Program-made: the position numbers and the translations under genes
Origin: Clostridium cellulovorans 743B
GTDB taxonomy: Bacteria > Bacillota > Clostridia > Clostridiales > Clostridiaceae
Assembly (NCBI RefSeq): GCF_000145275.1
Contig: NC_014393.1
Coordinates: 4,030,001 to 4,094,000 of the forward strand
Direction of reading: 5' to 3'
DNA: 64,000 nt
Notes under the pieces: model-generated
Told to the model about the DNA's origin: nothing
Databases searched by the model: none
The model's input: only the letters and a program-made list of their open reading frames with translations
Part shown: positions 8,629 through 18,198 of the stretch, one piece after another
Position numbering within the stretch: position 1 is the first letter of the stretch
Layout of the letters: each line of letters opens with the position of its first letter

Positions 8629-9597
8629 TCATAAATATTTTTTGCAAGATTCAACAAATACTTTGATACGTGAAATATATCCAAATGGCTTATCAGGAGC
8701 AAATTCTATGGAAGCTAAGAAAACTGTTAACTCCAGATCAAATAACAACTCAGTAGCATCAAATTCATCCTTGGTAATATTATACTTCTTCAATACATCT
8801 ATTTCATTGAAATTCCAACCACCATATTTTCTTATACCATAATCAAAATTATAGAAAGGTACTGCTAATGAAAGACCAAAATCAATTATAGCTCCAACTT
8901 TAGTCACTCCCTCTGAATTAATAGCTATCACATTATGCGTTCCTAAATCTCTATGATTAAATGAAGACGGAACATTGGTAGAAAGCTTTAAAGAACAAAA
9001 TTCGGTAGCCCTTGAAATTAGCGCAAGCTCATTTTCAGTAAAAATATTAAGTTGCCTAGCATCTTCAATTAATATTTCACTTATTGATAAATATGCCTCT
9101 CTCCAAGTAGCGTATTTACCTATAATACTATTTTCATAAATATCACCATAATATGAAAAATTAATATTTCTCATCTTTTCAACGATATCCTCTATCTCAT
9201 TCGCAATATTTTGCTTTTCACTTTCATTCAAGTCATTCCATATTTCTATAAGGAGTTCTCCTTCAATAAATTCTTCCAATACATATCTGGTATCTATCTC
9301 TTCTTTAGTAAAATCATATTGTATTATTTTTTTGCAAGGTATCCCTGCCTTATTCATTAATTTAATGCCTTCTACCTCACGTTCAATTTGGCCACATCGT
9401 GTCCTAGGCATTATAGTAGCATTCTCACACTTTAAGAAAAATTTATTATCAGGATTTTTAGTAACAAGATAATAACAAGTATTATTGGCACCTACTGCAT
9501 AAGGTTCTATAACTTTTAACTTACATTTTTCACCTTGTGATTTTTTAAGTAACTGTTCAACTCTGCCTATAAATTCTTCTGATATTTCTAAATTCAT
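8629..9597 (-). CDS. Aminoglycoside phosphotransferase (APH) family kinase
   Basis: A 322-residue APH/choline-kinase-fold protein: N-lobe with a nucleotide-binding strand pair (YAVGANNTCYYLV, FFLKCE), the hinge YVLEEFIEG, the catalytic loop SFNHRDLGTHNVI near residue 215 (His-Asp...Asn of the Brenner motif), and the metal-binding IIDFGLS about 25 residues later. The family phosphorylates aminoglycosides, macrolides, homoserine or other small hydroxyl compounds; the substrate is not evident. The ATG at 9595-9597 has AAGGAGAT upstream. Resistance is possible but unproven. Confidence 0.85.
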   Translation of the reverse strand: MNLEISEEFIGRVEQLLKKSQGEKCKLKVIEPYAVGANNTCYYLVTKNPDNKFFLKCENATIMPRTRCGQIEREVEGIKLMNKAGIPCKKIIQYDFTKEEIDTRYVLEEFIEGELLIEIWNDLNESEKQNIANEIEDIVEKMRNINFSYYGDIYENSIIGKYATWREAYLSISEILIEDARQLNIFTENELALISRATEFCSLKLSTNVPSSFNHRDLGTHNVIAINSEGVTKVGAIIDFGLSLAVPFYNFDYGIRKYGGWNFNEIDVLKKYNITKDEFDATELLFDLELTVFLASIEFAPDKPFGYISRIKVFVESCKKYL

Positions 9598-9697
9598 AAA
9601 ATATCTCCTTTTATTCTATTCATTCCGATGTATTAGCATACTTATTTAAATATAGATTTACAATTATGGTATGTAATGTAGGACCTTTAAGTCCGGT

Positions 9698-10576
9698 TTA
9701 ATAAGTCTTTTTTATGACAGGTATCCAAATCTCACATCGACAGCCTGTATCATTATTACCATAATACCTCTCCATTTCAGGGGCATCAGCATGTTCATAA
9801 CTTGATGCAGGAAACCATTCAGATCCAATTCTTCTCCACATTTCATGAATATCTTCATCACTATTATTCTCAACCTCAAAAATTGCCCATGTTAAAGATG
9901 GAATTTCTAGTATTCTAAACTCTGTTAGTATATTTGTATTTGTATCAGTAACATCGCAGCCTATCATGTACCTCATAGAACCATCTTGAGGATTATGATT
10001 GAAAAGAACACCAACATCCAAAATCCCATTTTCCGGTTTTCCAGCATTTCTGATTATTTTTGCACTTGTACCATCAGAAATACATTTTGCATAAAACTCA
10101 GGAATTTCACTAAAACATCTACCACCGATGATATTTGTTTTGAAATCCTTACCGAATATTTTAAAAGGTTCTTTTTCAATAATTTTATAATTCATCTCTT
10201 TATCCCCTTTCAAAGTAACCTGAATTGATAGACTATTAAAGGACTTTAGTTTAACACCTGACTCTCGCGCAGCCGTAGGAGTTATCCCATGAAATCTTTG
10301 AAAAGCTTTTGTAAAAGCTTCTGATGTTCCGTAACCATACTTAATGGCGATATCTGTAATCCTTTCCTTTGAAAATGATAGTTCCTGTGCTGCAAGAGTT
10401 AATCTCCTATTTCTTATATATTCTCCAACCGTAAACCCTGTCAACATGCTAAACATACGCTGAAAATGGTATGTTGATGAATAAGCGCATTGGGCTATCT
10501 TATCATAGTTAATTTCCTCCAAGATATTATCTTCCATATAATTAATAGCGTTCTGCATACTATTTATCCAATCCAT
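9698..10576 (-). CDS. AraC family regulator with C-terminal GyrI-like effector domain
   Basis: A 292-residue Rob/MarA-like regulator. Residues 1-105 hold two helix-turn-helix motifs (YDKIAQCAYSSTYHFQRMF and ITDIAIKYGYGTSEAFTKAFQRFHGITP). Residues 128-290 form a GyrI-like small-molecule-binding domain (IIEKEPFKIFGKDF, YMIGCDV, WAIFEVE, SEWFPASSY, CRCEIWIPV). Such proteins activate efflux or detoxification genes on binding hydrophobic compounds. The ATG at 10574-10576 has a GGAGAG ribosome site. It may control itself or the APH gene 100 bases downstream on the same strand. Confidence 0.9.
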   Translation of the reverse strand: MDWINSMQNAINYMEDNILEEINYDKIAQCAYSSTYHFQRMFSMLTGFTVGEYIRNRRLTLAAQELSFSKERITDIAIKYGYGTSEAFTKAFQRFHGITPTAARESGVKLKSFNSLSIQVTLKGDKEMNYKIIEKEPFKIFGKDFKTNIIGGRCFSEIPEFYAKCISDGTSAKIIRNAGKPENGILDVGVLFNHNPQDGSMRYMIGCDVTDTNTNILTEFRILEIPSLTWAIFEVENNSDEDIHEMWRRIGSEWFPASSYEHADAPEMERYYGNNDTGCRCEIWIPVIKKTY

Positions 10577-10773
10577 AGCTCTCCTCCATATTTTGATAAT
10601 AACACTTATATGTAATATCTGCCTGTTTTATATTGCTAATAAATGTCCTATTTATAATATTGTAATATAATTTTCAACACTACTATGCTTTCATAATTAT
10701 TTATATCAACATTTTTAGTGTAAGCGTGAAAATTTCTCCGTAACTATTTTTATAAATATCTTTAATAAACTAA

Positions 10774-10810
10774 ATCCAGTAGAAAGCAAAAAAATGCTTT
10801 TCTACTGGAT
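10774..10810. terminator. Orphan hairpin in the 10.6-11.2 kb gap
   Basis: ATCCAGTAGAAAGC (10774-10787) pairs with GCTTTTCTACTGGAT (10796-10810) with one bulged T. No gene on either strand ends next to it, so it may be the leftover terminator of a lost gene. In the rest of 10577-11184 I see no convincing coding frame. Confidence 0.6.
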
Positions 10811-11184
10811 ATCATTTTAACCATTTTTACCGTTGAAATTTACGTTCTTAAACCTCACATTTTTTGGAAGTACCTTTGTCTAATGCATGTATTTTGTTAG
10901 CATATCTTTGTATTTATTTTCTAGATTACACCGCACATCCGTTAAGTATATCGAGTACTTTTCAATTTTATGAAGCTCTTAGTAAAAATAAAATTTTTGA
11001 TATAGATTCTCTTGCTCTTATGCGATAACTTCTAAAACTAAAAATCTGCTTAATACTAGCAATATCAACGAGGGCAAATAAATCCTACGTCATTTAGGTA
11101 CGGTTCATGCCTCATCATCCTAAAATCCATTTGAATTGCATGTAGATTTCTCTCCCCTTATAGCTAATATTGCTAACCCTTCCC

Positions 11185-11213
11185 TTGACAAAGCCATACA
11201 TATCCAATAAAAT
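11185..11213 (+). promoter_or_regulatory. Sigma-A promoter of leuS
   Basis: A consensus TTGACA (11185-11190) is separated by exactly 17 bases from TAAAAT (11208-11213). This places the start of transcription around 11220, just before the T-box leader. Confidence 0.85.
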
Positions 11214-11221
11214 AGTAGATA

Positions 11222-11456
11222 ATTGCATATTATGCTTTGAAAAGAAATAGTAGTATCGATGCATTTTTAGAGAACTGTCGGTTGGTGTAAGACAGTAATG
11301 ATAAGATATGAACTCGTCTTTGAGCTTGCTGCAGGAAATGGCAGCACGGAGAAAACCGTTATTCTAATTGAGTGAAGGCATTTTTATGCTTTAACTAGAG
11401 TGGTACCGCGGAAGTTAGCTTTTCGTCTCTAATTGTGAGATGAAGGCTTTTTTTAT
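11222..11456 (+). promoter_or_regulatory. T-box leader of leuS, leucine (CTC) specifier
   Basis: The leader has the T-box signature AGAGTGGTACCGCGG at 11397-11411. After it comes a terminator hairpin (AGCTTTTCGTCTC paired with GAGATGAAGGCT, then a T run) at 11417-11455. In Stem I, GAACTCGTCTTTGAG around 11310-11325 aligns with the specifier-loop pattern GAA-codon-(T/G)xx, giving CTC at 11313-11315, a leucine codon. Uncharged tRNA-Leu would bind here and favour the antiterminator, switching leuS on under leucine starvation. Confidence 0.93.
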
Positions 11457-11490
11457 TTGAAAAACTATAATACTTAAGGAGTGAATATAA

Positions 11491-13917
11491 ATGGCATACG
11501 GAACTTCAATAGATAAGAAGTGGCAAGACAAATGGGAAGCTGCTAAGCTTTATGATTTTAAGGAAGACAGTGAAAAAGAAAAATTATATGTTCTTGAAAT
11601 GTTCTCCTACCCTTCTGGTGCTCAGCTTCATGCTGGTCATTGGTTTAACTACGGTCCAGTAGATAGTTGGGCAAGATTTAAAAAGATGCAAGGCTACAAT
11701 GTATTCCAACCAATGGGCTTTGATGCTTTTGGTCTACCTGCTGAAAACTATGCGATTAAGACTGGAATCCACCCTATGGATTCAACTTTAAAAAACATAG
11801 AAACTATGGAAAAACAATTAAGAGCTATGGGAGCTATGTTTAACTGGGATCATGAAGTAGTAACTTGCAAACCAGATTACTACAAATGGACTCAATGGTT
11901 ATTCTTAAAATTATATGAAAAAAATCTAGCTTACAGAAAGAATGCTCCTGTAAACTGGTGCCCAAGTTGTAACACAGTTCTTGCTAATGAGCAAGTTATA
12001 GACGGTCACTGTGAAAGATGTGACTCTGAAGTTACAAAGAAAAATCTTACTCAATGGTTCTTAAAGATAACTGATTATGCTGATGAGCTTTTAGATGGTA
12101 TCGATGGTCTTGATTGGCCTGAAAAAACTAAAGCTATGCAAAAGCATTGGATAGGAAAGTCTAAAGGAGCTGAAGCTACTTTCAAAGTTAAAGATAGCGA
12201 TTTATCCTTTGATGTATTTACTACAAGGGTTGATACATTAAACGGTGTGACTTATGTTGTTCTTGCTCCAGAAAGTCCACTTGTTGATCAGGTTACAACT
12301 GAGGAAAACAAATCAGCTGTTGAAGCTTATAAAGTTGAAACTTCAAAACAAAGTGAAATCGAAAGACAATCAATAACAAGAGAAAAGACTGGTGTCTTCA
12401 CTGGTTCTTATGCTATAAATCCTATAACTCATGCTGAAGTGCCAATCTGGGTTGCTGACTATGTTCTTGCTACTTACGGTACTGGTGCTGTTATGGCAGT
12501 TCCTGCTCATGATGATAGAGACTTTGCTTTTGCTACAAAATACAACCTACCAATAATCAGAGTTGTTGAAGGCGATGAACTTCCATACACTGGCTACGGA
12601 AACCTTGTAAACAGTGGGGAATTCAACGGCAAAGCTTCCGATGCTGCAAAAGAAGCTATCGTTAAAAAGCTTGCTGAAAACAACCTTGGAGGCTGGAAAG
12701 TAAACTTTAGATTAAGAGACTGGCTAGTTTCAAGACAAAGATATTGGGGTGCTCCAATTCCAATGATCCACTGTGATTCTTGTGGAATAGTACCAGTACC
12801 TGAAAAAGATCTTCCAGTTGAACTTCCATACGATGTTGAATTCGCTCCAGATGGAAAATCTCCATTAGCTAAGAGTGAGTCTTTCGTTAACACTACTTGT
12901 CCAAAATGTGGTGGCCCAGCTCATAGAGACGTTGATACTTTAGATACTTTCGTTTGCTCATCTTGGTACTTCTTAAGATACGTAGACAATCTAAACAGCG
13001 AAAAAGCTTGGGATGTTGACAAAGTAAATGCTATGGTTCCAGTTGACAAATACGTTGGTGGTCCAGAACATGCTACAATGCACCTTCTTTACGCAAGATT
13101 CGTAACTAAGGCTCTACGTGACATGGGACTTGTAAACATCGATGAACCATTTAAATCACTTACTCATCAAGGTTTAATCCTTGGACCAGACGGTTTAAAA
13201 ATGAGTAAATCAAAAGGAAATACAATCTCTCCTGATACATATATCAGCGAGTTTGGTGCCGATGTATTCAGAATGTACTTAATGTTCGGCTTTGACTATA
13301 CTGAAGGCGGCCCATGGAGTGATGATGCTATAAAATCTATGGCACGTTTCGTCGACAGAGTTGAAAGAGTTATAACTTCTGCTGTTGAAGAAATGAAGAA
13401 ATCAGGCAAGACTTCAATAGATAAAGCAGAAAAAGATCTTAATTTCGTAAGACACAACACAATAAAGAGCGTTCTATTCGATATGGATAAAATGCAATTT
13501 AACACATCAATAGCTAGAATCATGGAATTCACTAACGCTTTATCAAAATACTTAAATGAAGAAGAAAAGAACTCTGCCTTCATTAAAGAAGTAGTTATAG
13601 ATTATTTAAGAATCTTAGCTCCATTTGCTCCTCACTTTGCAGAGGAAATGTGGGAAACTATTGGTGGAAACTTCTCAATCTTCAACGAAAGCTTCCCAAC
13701 CTTTGATGAGAAAGCTTTAGTTAAGGATGAAGTTGAAATAGCTATCCAAGTTAACGGTAAAATCAAAGCTAAAATAATGGTTGCAACTGGTCTTGAAGAA
13801 GATGTAATTAAAGAAACTGCTCTTGCTGATGCTGATGTTAAAGCTGCTATCGGTGATAAGACAGTAGCTAAGGTCATCGTTATTAAAGGAAGACTTGTTA
13901 ATATCGTTGTAAAATAG
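11491..13917 (+). CDS. leuS: Leucyl-tRNA synthetase
   Basis: An 808-residue class I synthetase that charges tRNA-Leu in the cytoplasm. The HIGH-type motif is HAGH near residue 50 (after YPSGAQL). The CP1 editing domain occupies roughly residues 220-410 with TTRVDTLNGVTYVVLAPESPL and the editing-site GTGAVMAVPAHDDRDF. The catalytic LKMSKSKGN lies near residue 570. Zinc-finger-like CPSCN/CERC (residues 155-180) and CPKCGG elements are present. Length and order fit the bacterial enzyme. Start ATG with AAGGAGTGA upstream. It is controlled by the T-box and followed by its own terminator. Confidence 0.98.
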   Translation: MAYGTSIDKKWQDKWEAAKLYDFKEDSEKEKLYVLEMFSYPSGAQLHAGHWFNYGPVDSWARFKKMQGYNVFQPMGFDAFGLPAENYAIKTGIHPMDSTLKNIETMEKQLRAMGAMFNWDHEVVTCKPDYYKWTQWLFLKLYEKNLAYRKNAPVNWCPSCNTVLANEQVIDGHCERCDSEVTKKNLTQWFLKITDYADELLDGIDGLDWPEKTKAMQKHWIGKSKGAEATFKVKDSDLSFDVFTTRVDTLNGVTYVVLAPESPLVDQVTTEENKSAVEAYKVETSKQSEIERQSITREKTGVFTGSYAINPITHAEVPIWVADYVLATYGTGAVMAVPAHDDRDFAFATKYNLPIIRVVEGDELPYTGYGNLVNSGEFNGKASDAAKEAIVKKLAENNLGGWKVNFRLRDWLVSRQRYWGAPIPMIHCDSCGIVPVPEKDLPVELPYDVEFAPDGKSPLAKSESFVNTTCPKCGGPAHRDVDTLDTFVCSSWYFLRYVDNLNSEKAWDVDKVNAMVPVDKYVGGPEHATMHLLYARFVTKALRDMGLVNIDEPFKSLTHQGLILGPDGLKMSKSKGNTISPDTYISEFGADVFRMYLMFGFDYTEGGPWSDDAIKSMARFVDRVERVITSAVEEMKKSGKTSIDKAEKDLNFVRHNTIKSVLFDMDKMQFNTSIARIMEFTNALSKYLNEEEKNSAFIKEVVIDYLRILAPFAPHFAEEMWETIGGNFSIFNESFPTFDEKALVKDEVEIAIQVNGKIKAKIMVATGLEEDVIKETALADADVKAAIGDKTVAKVIVIKGRLVNIVVK

Positions 13918-13930
13918 AATATCTTAAATA

Positions 13931-13962
13931 AAAACCAAGCTAGTATACTGGCTTGGTTTTTT
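13931..13962 (+). terminator. Intrinsic terminator of leuS
   Basis: AAAACCAAGC (13931-13940) pairs perfectly with GCTTGGTTTT (13951-13960), followed by T residues. It starts 14 bases after the leuS stop. Confidence 0.92.
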
Positions 13963-14098
13963 ATAAAATCAAATTAATATATTTTTACTTTTTTAATTTC
14001 TTCAATACTTAATCCCGTTTATACTAGCTATTGTTTCATCTTCTAGTATATGAAATTTAGTGTGTATTTTATCTACAGGTATTGTCTGAAAATCCACT

Positions 14099-14566
14099 TT
14101 AGCTAATTGATGAATGCTCATAAATTTTTGCTGGCCTACCCCAAACAAACATATCTAACGCTATTTCTTTAAAGCCATATTTTTCATACAATCCAATGTG
14201 GTTTGTTGAAAGATATACTTTATCAAAGCCTAAATCTCCAGCTATTCTTCTACCATGTAAAAGTATTTCCTTGCACAACCCTTGTGCTCTTTCCTTTTCG
14301 TCAATAAAAATCATTGCAATCCATGGTGATAAGTCTTTTCTTTCCACTAAGTCTTGATTCACCAATGTGTATAATCCAATGATTCGTTGATTTTTGAGCA
14401 ATATAAAACATTTCGGCAAACTTTCATCGGTGTCCAAAACTTGTTGCACTACCTCAGTGAAATACTTACTTATAGGCGGCCAATTTTTGTTTGCATAGTC
14501 GATAACTTCATTAGCAAGTTGCGGTTTTTCATGCAATGAAATAATCTTTATATTTTTATCTATCAT
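14099..14566 (-). CDS. GNAT family N-acetyltransferase
   Basis: A 155-residue single-domain GNAT: beta strand CFILLKNQRIIGLYTL, motif A as WIAMIFIDEKERAQGLCKEILLHGRRIAGDLGFDKVYLST (R/QxxGxx as RAQGLC), and motif B HIGLYEKYGFKEI. The N-terminal DYANKNWPPISKYF is typical of the clostridial subfamily annotated as GNAT N-acetyltransferase. The ATG at 14564-14566 is preceded by AGGAGTA. Substrate unknown. The interval from the leuS terminator to 14098 contains no gene. Confidence 0.85.
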   Translation of the reverse strand: MIDKNIKIISLHEKPQLANEVIDYANKNWPPISKYFTEVVQQVLDTDESLPKCFILLKNQRIIGLYTLVNQDLVERKDLSPWIAMIFIDEKERAQGLCKEILLHGRRIAGDLGFDKVYLSTNHIGLYEKYGFKEIALDMFVWGRPAKIYEHSSIS

Positions 14567-14715
14567 TATCCTACTCCTGAAATATAAATAATCTTTATTT
14601 CACGTTGATTTGTAAATATATATAATACACTTTACCTATATAATCACCACAACATTTCTTTCACTATATTTTATATACCTTAGAAACCATAATTGTCATT
14701 AGTTTGGGAAAACAC

Positions 14716-15678
14716 CTAAAAATCATCAACGGCCCATACTAGTAATTTAGATACATCTCCGTCCCCTTTTAAGATTTCTAGTAATTTTTCAGAACTATCA
14801 ACCTTTAAATTTCCAATTAAAAATGGTGTAATTAGTTTATACATAAAACAACAAGGCTCCCAAGAAGACTCTACTTCCATGCTAGAAGTAATGTTCATAT
14901 CATATATTACCTTAAAATTATCACCATCCATGTCACTACTTATCTTCTCAATCAGTGAATCAAAAATATTTATGTATTCTGATAAACAACCAAAATCTAA
15001 TATCTCTATATTATTGTTATCTACTTGAAAACTTATATAAGCTATCACTTTACCTGAATTATCATAAGCTATTTTACAACTACACGTTGTATTAGATACA
15101 ATCCATTCTTTCCAATATTCCATACTACGTACTATACTACCATTAAACTTACTTGAAAATTTTTCGTGAATATCAGAAATATCTCTTATATCACCTTCAA
15201 TATTTAAGTCTCTTATACAATAATCATAACTATCATTATTACACTTATTTATACTAGAATACTTTATATATCTTGGACACTTGTAATAACCATATCTATT
15301 ATAATATTTTTCATTGTAGTCTCCAGATAGCAAGTACGAAATACAAATGTTTCTATCTTCCATATACTTTATACTCATTTGAACAAGAGTCGTAGATAGC
15401 TTTTGGCCTCTATATTCCTCCTTTGTCCCAACACAGCTTATGCCTCCACAGCTTATTTTCATCCCATTAATATAAATATCTCTTACCAAAACCCTTAAGG
15501 TACTTAAAAAGTTACCATCAGCATCGACAGCAACAAAAATCCCGTTGATATCTTTGTATGGGTCATTGTACCAATGATTACTAAAGAACTTCTTCGATTC
15601 ACTTTTGAAAATTTCTTCAACTAAAAAATCAAACCATTTTTCTAATTCATTTGGGTATAAATTTCTAAATACTATCAT
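14716..15678 (-). CDS. Eis-like GNAT family acetyltransferase, multi-domain
   Basis: A 320-residue protein. Residues 1-135 form a GNAT domain (FVAVDADGNFLSTLRVLVRDIYINGMKISCGGISCVGTKEEYRGQKLSTTLVQ, where the acetyl-CoA loop is RGQKLS; then LLSGDYNEKYYNRYGY). The remainder resembles the second, degenerate GNAT half plus a small C-terminal lipid-transfer-like domain seen in Eis-type and other ~300-400-residue GNATs. Only the first domain has a clear cofactor loop. The ATG at 15676-15678 has a GGGAGAT ribosome site. Substrate unknown. Confidence 0.78.
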   Translation of the reverse strand: MIVFRNLYPNELEKWFDFLVEEIFKSESKKFFSNHWYNDPYKDINGIFVAVDADGNFLSTLRVLVRDIYINGMKISCGGISCVGTKEEYRGQKLSTTLVQMSIKYMEDRNICISYLLSGDYNEKYYNRYGYYKCPRYIKYSSINKCNNDSYDYCIRDLNIEGDIRDISDIHEKFSSKFNGSIVRSMEYWKEWIVSNTTCSCKIAYDNSGKVIAYISFQVDNNNIEILDFGCLSEYINIFDSLIEKISSDMDGDNFKVIYDMNITSSMEVESSWEPCCFMYKLITPFLIGNLKVDSSEKLLEILKGDGDVSKLLVWAVDDF

Positions 15679-15812
15679 TATATCTCCCTATTGACTCTAT
15701 TTCATTATAAATATGCTCATAAATTAATTTTAGCATTTTTAGACATAATCTAGAAGATTACAGTTATTTCTATATTATTCTTTACACAAAAGTTACTCTC
15801 CTCAACTCTTCA

Positions 15813-16343
15813 TTAATTCCTTCTTTCATTTTTAGAAAGATTATTCTTCATAAAAAACTCATCTTGTCCTTTTATTAACGCTTTTAGTTCAGAAATATTT
15901 TCAGGGCCAAAATTATGTATTGATATTAACTCACTGCCACAACGAAATATTTTTTTGCCATCACTATAAGTATAAGTATATCCTTCCAATTCACCTTTGC
16001 ATCTTCCACAACCATAACAACCAGTGTATCTACCATCATATTCTTCTATAACTCGCTGTATGCCTTGATTGAAAATTTCTGAATAACCCTTGTTAGCATA
16101 AAACTTTAATCTTAGTCCTGGCTTATTATCTTTTATACTATTGTCGCGAATCTCCAATTTCATAATAGTTCTCTTAACCTTGCTTTTTGAAAAATCGAGA
16201 ATAAACTCTTTTGTTTTCGTCTTTTTAGGTGTATAACCTAATGATATTGCGTATTCTGCAATTTCCCGAAACATCTCCCTATAACTTTCAGGCAACTTAG
16301 ATATAAAATCCTTAAGTAATTGATTAGTTTTCTCATTACCCAT
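15813..16343 (-). CDS. Conserved hypothetical protein with GCYGCGRCKG cysteine motif
   Basis: A 176-residue soluble protein. The N-terminal half is helical (NQLLKDFISKLPESYREMFREIAEYAISLGY), and the middle has beta strands (LRLKFYANKGYSEIFN). Near residue 110 a C-x2-C-x2-C cluster (GCYGCGRCKG) is followed by a fourth cysteine in FRCGSELISI, suggesting a bound zinc ion. No named function is recognised. The start is fixed by GTGGGGGAA eight bases before the ATG. The next gene in transcription order is the GNAT at 14716, 135 bases downstream on the same strand. Confidence 0.65.
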   Translation of the reverse strand: MGNEKTNQLLKDFISKLPESYREMFREIAEYAISLGYTPKKTKTKEFILDFSKSKVKRTIMKLEIRDNSIKDNKPGLRLKFYANKGYSEIFNQGIQRVIEEYDGRYTGCYGCGRCKGELEGYTYTYSDGKKIFRCGSELISIHNFGPENISELKALIKGQDEFFMKNNLSKNERRN

Positions 16344-16544
16344 TTTTGTTCCCCCACTACTTAACTAATGTTGATTCTAACTATTCTAAAATCAAATTCC
16401 AAGCTATATGACATTTTCTATATTATAACATGGATCCAAATGACAGGTCTCTCCTTTTCTATATACTACTATCAATTACTTTCATCACAAACTTTGCCTC
16501 CCATAGGAGTTAAAAAAACATCCTCTCTTCAACTTCTTACTAAA

Positions 16545-17894
16545 TTATTTTAATGTTTTTACTAAGGCACCCCTAGTCTTTGAAAGAAGCTCATTCTTAA
16601 TGATGAAATTCCATACTGGCTCAAACTTTTTCCAGGCACCTGCATAAGTGAAATGTTTCAATTTCATCTTTATCTCTTCGTGCTCCTTTGATGACTTATA
16701 TATATTGCTCCACTTATAAAAGTTTTTATATGCTCTATTATATCCACTTTCCATTTCTTCTTTTGTCATATTAGGATGGCTGAACACTAAATGTCTAGTA
16801 TCATATAATCTCCAATCCTTAGTAATAATCCTCTTATCAGTATCCATTTTATCATATATGGAAGTACCAGGGTAAGGTGTAAGAATGTGGTTAGTCGCTG
16901 TGGTTATACCACTACTAACAGCCCATTCTGTCGTTCTATCAAAAACATCTAAGTTATCATCATCCAATCCAAAAATAAAACTTCCATTTATCATTATTCC
17001 TAATCTATCTAATCTTTTTATTGCTGCAATATAATCTTTGCCAATATTTGAACCCTTATTTGCTTGAATTAAATTCTGCTTATTAATACTTTCAAAACCA
17101 ATAAAAGCACTTCTAAATCCAGCCTCATATGCAAGTTCTATGGTATCATCTTGGAGAATAGAATCCACTGTTATTGCACCTTGGAAATATTTATTCATTC
17201 CTCTCATTTCCTTAAAGATTTGTCTTGATAACTTTTTATTTGCGAATATGTTATCATCTAGAAAATATAAATGCTTTCCCTTCATACTTTCAATCTCTTC
17301 TAATACCCTGTCCACTTTATATGCAAAAAAAGATTTTCCACCTTTGTAAAATGAACTAACATAACAAAATGAACACTTATTAGGACATCCTCTTGAAAAG
17401 ACCATTGAATTAGGGACTAAGTATTTCTCCTGTTTAAATAAATCCCTCCTTGGAAGAGGAAGATTGTCCAATGACACTTCTCCTTGCTGATAAAATTCCT
17501 TACAGTTTCCATCTTTAAAATCCTTTAAAAATTTAGGAAAACTATTTTCACCAAGTCCGAGCAAAATAGTATCTGCATGATTTTTTGCCTCTTCTGGTAA
17601 TGAAGTGGCATGCAGTCCCCCAATAGCAACTTTAATTCCTCTTTTTCTGTATGAATCTGCAATTTCGTAAGCTCTATACGCATTAGTTATATAGCTTTCA
17701 ATACAAACTAAGTCTGGCTCATCATTTAAATTAATTTCTTCCACATGTTCATCAACTATTTCTACCTGGTCAGATTCATCACACAAGGATGCTAAAGTAG
17801 CTAAACCCAATGGAGGAAACAATGAATACTTTATAGGTCTCCAATATGGACTTTTGGCTTCTTCTAAAGCTGGTAGTATAAATTTTATTCGCAC
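16545..17894 (-). CDS. B12-binding domain / radical SAM protein
   Basis: A 449-residue protein. Residues 1-130 form a cobalamin-binding-like Rossmann domain (PLGLATLASLCDESDQVEIVDEHVEEI, YRKRGIKVAIGGLHATSLPEEA). The radical SAM core begins at FSRGCPNKCSFCYV near residue 168, with C-x3-C-x2-C for the 4Fe-4S cluster, then YFLDDNIFAN and GFESINKQNL, and the C-terminal helical region ends in FEPVWNFIIKN. The arrangement resembles BchE-like B12 radical SAM enzymes (methyltransferases or cyclases); the substrate is unknown. It is transcribed alone. A promoter region almost identical to that of the DUF2975 operon lies about 100 bases upstream. Confidence 0.88.
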   Translation of the reverse strand: MRIKFILPALEEAKSPYWRPIKYSLFPPLGLATLASLCDESDQVEIVDEHVEEINLNDEPDLVCIESYITNAYRAYEIADSYRKRGIKVAIGGLHATSLPEEAKNHADTILLGLGENSFPKFLKDFKDGNCKEFYQQGEVSLDNLPLPRRDLFKQEKYLVPNSMVFSRGCPNKCSFCYVSSFYKGGKSFFAYKVDRVLEEIESMKGKHLYFLDDNIFANKKLSRQIFKEMRGMNKYFQGAITVDSILQDDTIELAYEAGFRSAFIGFESINKQNLIQANKGSNIGKDYIAAIKRLDRLGIMINGSFIFGLDDDNLDVFDRTTEWAVSSGITTATNHILTPYPGTSIYDKMDTDKRIITKDWRLYDTRHLVFSHPNMTKEEMESGYNRAYKNFYKWSNIYKSSKEHEEIKMKLKHFTYAGAWKKFEPVWNFIIKNELLSKTRGALVKTLK

Positions 17895-17991
17895 TTATAA
17901 CTTCTCCTTTGCGTAAAATGATTTTAACTATAATAACCGTATTATTTGCCTCAGGCTGTTAAACCATTTTTAGATTTCATATTAATGATAG

Positions 17992-18038
17992 CAGAATTAT
18001 TATCGTTTATCAATAAACTTTTATCATTTAATGCAACC
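17992..18038 (-). promoter_or_regulatory. Promoter/operator shared with the DUF2975 operon (site A)
   Basis: On the minus strand TTGATA and TATCAT are 17 bases apart, with a TTGATAAACGATAA near-palindrome covering the -35 and spacer. The 47-base block aligns without gaps to 23857-23903 with only a handful of differences. Downstream in this orientation is the radical SAM gene at 17894. Both sites are probably bound by the same HTH regulator, perhaps the one at 23101. Confidence 0.6.
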
Positions 18039-18059
18039 TATTTATTGTTTTGAGTATAA

Positions 18060-18198
18060 TACAATTAAGGTTCGGTGAATTGTAACACGAGTTTCCCATT
18101 TGTAGCCCAAGAATCCCATTTTGAAAATGAAGTTCTCCTTTTGTAAGCGAAAGTCCCATTTTGAAAACAAATATCCAATTTTGTAATCCAAAATCCCG
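18060..18198. repeat. Degenerate 20-bp tandem repeat array, left of IS30 transposase
   Basis: Six units of exactly 20 bases run from 18079 to 18198, with a consensus like TTTTGTAAxCxAAxxTCCCA. They are preceded by TACAATTAAGGTTCG at 18060-18074, which is repeated exactly at 19870-19884 on the other side of the transposase. Units agree at about half to three quarters of positions. They may be transposase-binding subterminal sites or a pre-existing array split by insertion. The rest of 18199-18370 shows no gene. Confidence 0.75.

Noticed and set aside
8502..8702. 66-codon minus-strand frame overlapping the APH gene end
   Set aside because: Most of it overlaps the phosphotransferase gene in another frame; only the last ~19 codons resemble a duplicated gene tail, kept as a remnant.
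12594..12893. Long antisense frame inside leuS
   Set aside because: Lies wholly within the well-supported leuS coding sequence; no ribosome site or independent promoter. Similar antisense frames in leuS (13296-13583, 13632-13877) rejected for the same reason.
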